DNA of 64,000 nt from assembly GCA_026394265.1 (NCBI GenBank), contig JAPKYO010000050.1:1-64000 (forward strand), read 5' to 3'. The position numbers and the translations under genes are program-made. This document shows positions 59,077 to 64,000 of the stretch, one piece after another (positions within the stretch are counted from its first letter, which is position 1; each line of letters starts with the position of its first letter). The notes below the pieces were generated by a model that had not been told where the DNA came from, searched no databases, and saw nothing but the letters and a program-made list of their open reading frames with translations. This DNA is from Candidatus Bathyarchaeota archaeon (GTDB lineage: Archaea > Thermoproteota > Bathyarchaeia > TCS64).

Positions 59077-59805
59077 TCACGGGTGGGCGCGGAGGTCGGC
59101 GACTGATGCTACGCGGCGAACCGTGGGGAACGGCGCAACTTGCGCCCGGCCCACGATGATGCTGCCTATGAAGCCCGCGGCCTTCGCCGCCTCGGCGTCC
59201 ACGGGCTGATCACCGACGTAGATGGTGCCCGACGGGGGCATCTTCGCCTTACCGCAGGCGGTGAGCAGCAGGTCAGGGGCGGGCTTGGGGTTTGAGGCGT
59301 CCTCCGAGCCGACTACCACGGAGAAGAGACCCTGTATCCCGAGGATGCCGAGAAGTTCGCAGGTTATCCTGTTTGAGCCGTTTGTGGCTATCCCGAGTGT
59401 GAAGCCAGCCGCCTTCAGGCGGCGTAGGCTGTTTTCGACCCCGGGGAATAGTTTGGGGGTGTAGTCGCGCATCTGGATGGCGTCCGCGTCGGCGTATGCG
59501 GTCTCCGCGAGCGCCCTCGCCTCGTGCCAGCCACGACCAGCCCTGTAGATCGCGGCGGCGGCGATCGCCATGTCCTCCCTCCTCGCGGCCTTCGCGATCG
59601 GACCCGACATGTCCAGCACGCGGTTGACGGGGTCGTATCCACCGAGGGGGGCCCACGTCTCCGCCGCTCTCCTCCCCGCCCTCGCCTCCATGGCGTCGAA
59701 CCGTAGAACAGCGAGGCTCCTGTACCTGTCCTCGTCGTCCACAAGCGTACCGTCCACGTCGAAGAGGATGAACTCGGCCCCGAGTTCTTCACCGTTGACC
59801 AGCAT
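59077..59805 (-). CDS. HAD-superfamily hydrolase
   Basis: A 242-aa HAD phosphatase. Motif I is FDVDGTLVD, motif II is GIATNGSNRI, and motif III/IV lies in NPKPAPDLLLTACG and YVGDQPVDAEAA. The cap domain is the helical type, as in phosphoglycolate phosphatase and beta-phosphoglucomutase. I start at ATG 59805; a TTG at 59814 adds three residues. The substrate is unknown. Confidence 0.9.
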   Translation of the reverse strand: MLVNGEELGAEFILFDVDGTLVDDEDRYRSLAVLRFDAMEARAGRRAAETWAPLGGYDPVNRVLDMSGPIAKAARREDMAIAAAAIYRAGRGWHEARALAETAYADADAIQMRDYTPKLFPGVENSLRRLKAAGFTLGIATNGSNRITCELLGILGIQGLFSVVVGSEDASNPKPAPDLLLTACGKAKMPPSGTIYVGDQPVDAEAAKAAGFIGSIIVGRAQVAPFPTVRRVASVADLRAHP

Positions 59806-59901
59806 ATGAGGCAAGCAGATTACACCCGTCCACTACTCAGCTATTCTACATAACAACTGTAATTTTAAATACCCTCGTTCCCATGAGATATTGTGACTAA
59901 C

Positions 59902-60129
59902 ATGGCGACCGCATTCGTGTTGATCAACGCGGAGATCGGCGCAGAGACCGAGGTGCTGAAGGGCCTCAAGGACATAAAGGAGGTCAAGGAGGCCCACATG
60001 GTTTACGGCGTCTACGACATCATCGCACGCATCGAGACAGACACCATGCAGGAACTCAAGGACATCATAAGCTGGAAGATCAGGCGCCTAGATAAGGTGC
60101 GCAGCACGCTCACGATGATCGTCGTCTAA
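59902..60129 (+). CDS. Single-domain Lrp/AsnC ligand-binding protein (2)
   Basis: A 75-aa protein, only the RAM domain of Lrp/AsnC regulators (MATAFVLINAEIGAETEV to STLTMIVV), very similar to the one at 33.8 kb. Without a DNA-binding part it probably partners with another Lrp or senses an amino acid. ATG 59902 is preferred to a GTG at 59893 because of TATA box TTTTAAATAC (59862-59871). Confidence 0.9.
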   Translation: MATAFVLINAEIGAETEVLKGLKDIKEVKEAHMVYGVYDIIARIETDTMQELKDIISWKIRRLDKVRSTLTMIVV

Positions 60130-60145
60130 GACGATCTCTTATTCT

Positions 60146-60628
60146 TTAGAGCTTGAAGCTCATCTTCAGCCCCACCACTTCCTCGTTTTCCATGTATAGC
60201 TGTTCTTTTCCGAAGTTCCAGCGGGGGAAGTGGCTGAGTACGTCCATTCCGAGGAGGCTGAACACGAGCTCCTTGGGGAGCGGTGAGTAGTTCGGCCCCG
60301 GGGGTAGGACGGCGAGGTTCTCCATGGGGAAGCTGATGTAGGCCTTCTTGTTGTCGAGCAGCCCGACGAAGACGGGGAGGACTATCTCGGCGTTCTGTAT
60401 GACCTTTAGGTTGACTGGGCCGTTCGCGGTGACTATGGTCTTGGTGACGGTCTGTAGGGCGGCGGGGTCGACGTTGAGCTTGGCGACGTCGTCGGGGAGT
60501 ATGCAGGAGTTGCTGCACCCCGTGTCTACGAGGAAGATTATTGGGTGGTTGTCCCAGTTCGGCGGGTACCGGATGTAGCCCTCGACCCTGGCCTGCTTGA
60601 GCCTGTCTACGCGCCCTATGAGCCGCAT
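60146..60628 (-). CDS. Retropepsin-like aspartic protease domain protein
   Basis: A 160-aa protein. The active-site triad is D-T-G at residues 35-37 (FLVDTGCSNSCI), and LLGMDVLSHF near the C-terminus is the matching second conserved segment of clan AA retropepsin-like proteases. One Asp per chain means a dimer would be needed. Such proteins in bacteria and archaea are mostly uncharacterised. There is no signal peptide. No retroelement or integrase is present nearby. Confidence 0.78.
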   Translation of the reverse strand: MRLIGRVDRLKQARVEGYIRYPPNWDNHPIIFLVDTGCSNSCILPDDVAKLNVDPAALQTVTKTIVTANGPVNLKVIQNAEIVLPVFVGLLDNKKAYISFPMENLAVLPPGPNYSPLPKELVFSLLGMDVLSHFPRWNFGKEQLYMENEEVVGLKMSFKL

Positions 60629-60697
60629 GGCACTCGTATCACGTATCCACCGACAACCTTTATAGAGCTTTAACCATCACTCCGAAGCGACCCCCGT

Positions 60698-62014
60698 TTG
60701 CTGCTCCACATCGGGATAGACGACACCGACTCCCCAGAGGGGGGGTGCACGACCTACGTCGCCGCGCTGCTAGTGGAGCGGCTTGAGGCACTGGGGTGCA
60801 GATTCGTCGATTACCCGAACCTCTTAAGGCTCAACCCAAACGCGCCGTGGAAGACGCGGGGAAACGGCTCCATCTGCCTCAGGGTAGACGCCCCCGAAGG
60901 CGTAGAGGCAGAGATCAAGAGGATCGTCATCGAACAAGTCGAGGCGGACGCCGAGTTCCAGTGCGACAACACAAACCCTGGGATAGTCTTCCACGCCGGT
61001 GACGTCCCCGAGGCGCTGAAGGCGTTCCACGACGATGTCGTCCAGACCATCGTCCACCTCGAAGAGGCGGAGCGGCTCATAGCCGAGCACTGCGCCTCCG
61101 CGGTGGCTTGGAAGAACAGGCGAGGCCTGATCGGCGCACTGGCCGCCATCGGGGGCACCCTCGAGGGGGATCACACCTACGAACTCCTCACCTACAGGCT
61201 CCCCCAGAACAGGGGCAAGAAGAGGCTGGTCGACCCGGACTCCGTGAGGAGGGTAGAGGAGGCGCTCCCCGAGACGTTCAACAGCATAGACCCGGAGACT
61301 GGTCAGGTTCTCATCGCGCCACGCGGTCCCGACCCGGTCCTCTACGGCGTCAGGGGGGAGACACCTGAATCAGTGCTCGCCGCGATGAAAATGATCGAGG
61401 TCGGGGAGCCCATCGAGAGGTGGTGCATATTCAGAACGAATCAGGGGACGGACGCGCATCTTGTACGCGCCTATGTGGTATCAGACCTCAAACCTCGTTA
61501 CCCCTCGATAGTCACCGGGTTCGTCGAGGGAAAACGCAGGGTCATCGAGGGGGGGCACGTCATCTTCACCATCGGGGACAGCTCGGGACATCTCGACTGC
61601 GCCGCCTACGAGCCTTCGGGTGGCTTCAGGGAGGTAGTCTCGAGGCTCAGGGAGGGGGACGAGGTGAGGGTCGCCGGGGGGGTCAGGGAGACCGAGATGG
61701 GACTCACACTCAACCTAGAACGGCTAGAAGTGCTGTCGCTCGCTGTGGAGCAGAGGCTCGTGAACCCGAGGTGCCCCGCCTGCGGCGGCCCGACCGAGTC
61801 GATGGGGCGCGACCAGGGTCTACGCTGCAAGAGGTGCGGACACAGGGAGGCGGGCTTGACAAAGGTGCCCGAGGAGGTGCCGAGGGACCTAAAGCTCGGC
61901 ACGTACCTTCCCCCGCCGAGAGCGGAGAGGCACCTCACCAAGCCCTTCAAGAGGTACGGTAAGGAGAAAAGCGGCACTCCAAGCGCACTCGCCACGCCCT
62001 GGCACTCGGATTAG
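60698..62014 (+). CDS. tiaS: tRNA(Ile2) 2-agmatinylcytidine synthetase
   Basis: TiaS uses agmatine and ATP to modify C34 of tRNA-Ile(CAU) so that it reads AUA. The 438-aa protein starts MLLHIGIDDTDSPEGGC, the family hallmark; the middle has NRRGLIGALAAIGG and FRTNQGTDAHLV; the OB fold and zinc ribbon (CPACGGPTES...CKRCGHRE) lie near the end. The start codon is TTG. The gene is archaea-specific and required, so it is good evidence of an archaeal source. Confidence 0.95.
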   Translation: MLLHIGIDDTDSPEGGCTTYVAALLVERLEALGCRFVDYPNLLRLNPNAPWKTRGNGSICLRVDAPEGVEAEIKRIVIEQVEADAEFQCDNTNPGIVFHAGDVPEALKAFHDDVVQTIVHLEEAERLIAEHCASAVAWKNRRGLIGALAAIGGTLEGDHTYELLTYRLPQNRGKKRLVDPDSVRRVEEALPETFNSIDPETGQVLIAPRGPDPVLYGVRGETPESVLAAMKMIEVGEPIERWCIFRTNQGTDAHLVRAYVVSDLKPRYPSIVTGFVEGKRRVIEGGHVIFTIGDSSGHLDCAAYEPSGGFREVVSRLREGDEVRVAGGVRETEMGLTLNLERLEVLSLAVEQRLVNPRCPACGGPTESMGRDQGLRCKRCGHREAGLTKVPEEVPRDLKLGTYLPPPRAERHLTKPFKRYGKEKSGTPSALATPWHSD

Positions 62015-62046
62015 ACTTTTAATCCCGGGAAGCACCATTCCCCAAT

Positions 62047-62205
62047 ATGCAGAAGCCCAAGTGCCCCAAGTGCGGCTCCGAGGACCTCGAAGACGACATG
62101 ATCGCCGTCTACGGCATGTGGGGGGAACTTGTAGACAACGAGCAGGTTAAGAAGTGCGGGAGATGCGGGGAGATAATCAGGGAGGGTGAGAAGCGTGAAG
62201 ACTAA
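62047..62205 (+). CDS. Small zinc-ribbon protein (52 aa)
   Basis: A 52-aa protein starting MQKPKCPKCGSEDLEDDM and containing KKCGRCGEII, so two C-x2-C pairs form a zinc ribbon, with about 27 residues between them. A TATA-like ACTTTTAATC (about 62014-62023) predicts a transcript starting at or very near the ATG. The gene overlaps the flavin reductase-like gene that follows, so it is translated with it. It may be a partner of that protein or a general RNA-binding small protein; no match is known to me. Confidence 0.65.
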   Translation: MQKPKCPKCGSEDLEDDMIAVYGMWGELVDNEQVKKCGRCGEIIREGEKRED

Positions 62206-62728
62206 TCTGCCTAAGGAGAGGTACAGCCAGGCGGGGCCCATCTCGCCCTGCGTGCTCGTGACCTCCATCGACTCCGAGGGAAGACCAAACATAATTACAC
62301 TAGGGATGTACATGCCCATCAGCCACGACCCACAGCAGGTCGTCATAGGAGTCTCCCCCAAGCGCTACAGCCATGACTTGATAATGGAGCAGGGGGAGTT
62401 CGTCGTCAACGCGCCCGGCATCGGGATGGCTGAGAAGATGCACATCTGCGGCATAAAGTCGGGGAGGGACGTCGACAAGTTCAAGGAGGCGGGCCTTACC
62501 GCGAAGCCTGCCCAGAGGGTGAGGCCGCCCCTCATCGAGGAGTGCTACGGCCACCTCGAGTGCGAGGTCGTCAACATGGTCACCTGCGGAGACCACACCC
62601 TCTTCGTCGGGGAAGTAGTCGCCGCCAGCATAGACGAGGACTGCCTTGAGGGCGGGAAGCTGAAGCTCTCAGCCGCGAGGCCGATAGCGCAGAAGAACTG
62701 GGATTATCACACCCTCAGCGACATCTAG
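62195..62728 (+). CDS. Flavin reductase-like domain protein
   Basis: A 177-aa FMN-binding protein of the flavin reductase-like (PF01613) family, with PISPCVLVTSIDSEGRPNIITLG and VVIGVSPKRYSHDLI near the start, then a conserved C-terminal half with GEFVVNAPG, CGIKSGRDVDKF and PPLIEECYGHLECEV. The GTG at 62195 follows GGAGGGTGAG at a good distance; a GTG at 62186 is the alternative. The family feeds FMNH2 to oxygenases or works alone. Confidence 0.88.
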   Translation: MKTNLPKERYSQAGPISPCVLVTSIDSEGRPNIITLGMYMPISHDPQQVVIGVSPKRYSHDLIMEQGEFVVNAPGIGMAEKMHICGIKSGRDVDKFKEAGLTAKPAQRVRPPLIEECYGHLECEVVNMVTCGDHTLFVGEVVAASIDEDCLEGGKLKLSAARPIAQKNWDYHTLSDI

Positions 62729-62777
62729 CCCCTCGTCAACCTCAAATAACCAGATCCGCGCTTAACCAACGATCGCA

Positions 62778-63653
62778 TTGGGTAACGCGCTTTTCATAGT
62801 GGATGTCTTCGCCGAGGCGAAGCTCGAGGGAAACCAACTCGCCGTCGTCGTCGATAAGGAGGGCTGGTCATCGGAGCAGATGCAGAAGTTCACGAAGGAG
62901 ATGAACTTCAGCGAGAGCACCTTCATCACGGGCTCCGACCTCGACAAGAGGATCTTCAAGGTGCGCATCTTCACCCCCGTGGGGGAGCTACCGTTCGCGG
63001 GGCACCCGACGCTCGGCACCGCTTACGTGGCGGCGAAGGAGCTGATCAAGAAGGAAGTACCCGACCTCACCCTCGACATGAAGGCGGGGCTGATCCCCGT
63101 CACGTTCCAGAAGGCGGCTGACGGGAAGCAGCTTCTCTGGATGAAGCAGCTCAACCCCGAGTTCGGCGCCACACATCGGGCGGAGGACATCGCCCCCATG
63201 TTCGGCCTCAAGGCATCCGACATCGACACACGCTTCCACATACAGGAGGTCTCGACCGGCGTCTGGTTCTACCTCATCCCACTGAAGACGCGGGAGGCGC
63301 TGAAGAGGATAAAGCTCAACGCCGAGGCGTTCAAGGCATATTCAGCGAACAACAAGGCGAAGTGGCCCCTACTCTTCTGTCCCGAGCCCGAGGCTAAGGG
63401 CAACCATCTCAAGGCGCGCATGGTCACGGACTGGACGGAGGACCCCGCCACGGGCAGCGCCAACGGCTGCCTCGCGGGTTACCTCGTCAAACACCGCTAC
63501 TTCGGGACACCGAAGATCGACGTACGCGTCGAGCAGGGCGCCGAGATAGGCCGACCCAGCATCCTCTACCTTAAGGGGGAGGAGGTGAAGAACGGGATCG
63601 ATGTCAGGGTCGGCGGCAGGGTCGCGATGGTGGCGCGCGGGGAAGTCGCCTAG
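62778..63653 (+). CDS. PhzF-family epimerase/isomerase
   Basis: A 291-aa PhzF-like protein with two matching halves. Catalytic Glu46 lies in MNFSESTFI, GHPTLG follows in the first half, and EDPATGSANG in the second, all conserved. Known members isomerise dihydroxyhexadiene-carboxylate in phenazine synthesis, but most are unknown and many bind small acids. The start is TTG 62778, just after TATA-like CTTAACCA at about 62760-62767. No phenazine genes are near. Confidence 0.88.
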   Translation: MGNALFIVDVFAEAKLEGNQLAVVVDKEGWSSEQMQKFTKEMNFSESTFITGSDLDKRIFKVRIFTPVGELPFAGHPTLGTAYVAAKELIKKEVPDLTLDMKAGLIPVTFQKAADGKQLLWMKQLNPEFGATHRAEDIAPMFGLKASDIDTRFHIQEVSTGVWFYLIPLKTREALKRIKLNAEAFKAYSANNKAKWPLLFCPEPEAKGNHLKARMVTDWTEDPATGSANGCLAGYLVKHRYFGTPKIDVRVEQGAEIGRPSILYLKGEEVKNGIDVRVGGRVAMVARGEVA

Positions 63654-63690
63654 GGCGCGGGTTCCGGCGAATATCCCACATCTTAGATGC

Positions 63691-64000
63691 TTAGTACCAG
63701 CCGAGGGTTCCCTCCCGCTTCGACCTGTTGACTCCCCACCAGAAGACCTTGTACCCCAGGGGCAGGATGATGACCGCGAATATCGTCCCCTTCAGGAACT
63801 CTAGGAGTATGGCGGGGTCCGTCAGGGAGGGGTTTGTCAGCATGGCCACCCTGCATAGGTGGTAGACCCAGGTCTGTGGGAGGAACCAGGAGATCGTCGA
63901 GGCCCCCGGAAAGAGTATCGTGTCGAGGTAGATGACGGGAAACGCGACGCCCGCGAAGAGGCTCTGTGTCACCGTGAGGGCCCACGTGACCGGGTCCATG
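63691..64000 (-). CDS. ABC-2 type permease, C-terminal part
   Basis: The last 102 codons of a permease whose start lies beyond the window. Three membrane stretches can be seen: ALTVTQSLFAGVAFPVIYL, a mid segment near LLEFLKGTIFAVIILPLGYK, and hydrophobic ends, with the FPGASTISWFLPQTW loop that resembles the ABC-2 permeases' conserved loop before the last segments. The C-terminus is basic (NRSKREGTLGWY). The cognate ATPase would lie to the right. Confidence 0.7.
   Translation of the reverse strand, partial: MDPVTWALTVTQSLFAGVAFPVIYLDTILFPGASTISWFLPQTWVYHLCRVAMLTNPSLTDPAILLEFLKGTIFAVIILPLGYKVFWWGVNRSKREGTLGWY

Noticed and set aside
1..64000. CRISPR array or transposase gene
   Set aside because: No regularly spaced direct repeats of 24-37 bases and no recognisable transposase were seen.

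Overview
The window looks like a chromosomal segment of a GC-rich archaeon of the TACK lineages, possibly Bathyarchaeia-like; the exact group is my inference. Visible support is archaeal information-processing genes (Rpo7, Spt4, RpoK, ribosomal proteins S24e, S27ae and S25e, TiaS, archaeal ATP-dependent DNA ligase, GTP-dependent dephospho-CoA kinase), two tRNA genes with canonical bulge-helix-bulge introns, and TATA boxes placed so that many start codons fall at or just after the predicted transcription start (leaderless mRNAs). S25e is known from TACK and Asgard archaea and eukaryotes, and argues against Euryarchaeota.

Layout. 1-9.3 kb: start of a class III aminotransferase, an ornithine carbamoyltransferase-family enzyme with an altered substrate pocket, a decayed prolyl aminopeptidase relic, a PH-like/zinc-ribbon protein, DinB, acyl-CoA dehydrogenase, saccharopine dehydrogenase-like protein, RpoK, FAH hydrolase, thioesterase, a BlaI-like regulator, DUF167, an MBL hydrolase and DUF1805. 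9.3-12.7 kb: information cluster (40-aa membrane protein, S27ae, S24e, dephospho-CoA kinase, Spt4, Rpo7, GfcR-like regulator) plus tRNA-Lys and tRNA-Gly. 12.65-16.7 kb: PadR-ABC ATPase-secreted multidomain protein-ABC permease operon with a direct-repeat operator. 16.7-23.5 kb: CofE, ATP-grasp ligase, cyclophilin-like protein, S25e, IleRS and a RelBE-type module.

23.5-40.3 kb is mostly catabolic: MFS transporter, amidohydrolases, SDR (catalytic Lys replaced), Rieske ferredoxin, methylmalonate-semialdehyde dehydrogenase, TatD, alpha/beta hydrolase, MBL, sugar-nucleotide epimerase, thiolase with its DUF35 partner, a fused hydroxyacyl-CoA dehydrogenase/enoyl-CoA hydratase, EtfBA and a sirtuin. 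Together with the acyl-CoA dehydrogenase at 3-4 kb these make a nearly complete acyl-CoA oxidation set, suggesting an organoheterotroph.

40.3-64 kb: polysaccharide deacetylase, an AT-rich intergenic island with a small C2H2 zinc-finger gene, a second epimerase, a tRNA-binding protein, a membrane-anchored aKMT-like methyltransferase, three tandem M20 metallopeptidase paralogues (one with two active-site glutamates lost), a second FAH hydrolase, an AT-rich PLD-like gene that looks transferred, GNAT, DNA ligase, an orphan zincin, YbaK, PurN-like protein, a tiny zinc ribbon under a palindromic TATA box, a broken M55 D-aminopeptidase, GH4 glycosidase, amidohydrolase, Nnr, HAD, a single-domain Lrp, a retropepsin-like protease, TiaS, flavin reductase, PhzF and the end of an ABC-2 permease. 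No CRISPR array, rRNA, complete insertion sequence or phage was seen. The most unusual signals are the M20 trio with a probable pseudoenzyme, the PLD island, the two decayed peptidase genes, the variant carbamoyltransferase, and several palindromic or repeated sequences placed exactly at promoters.
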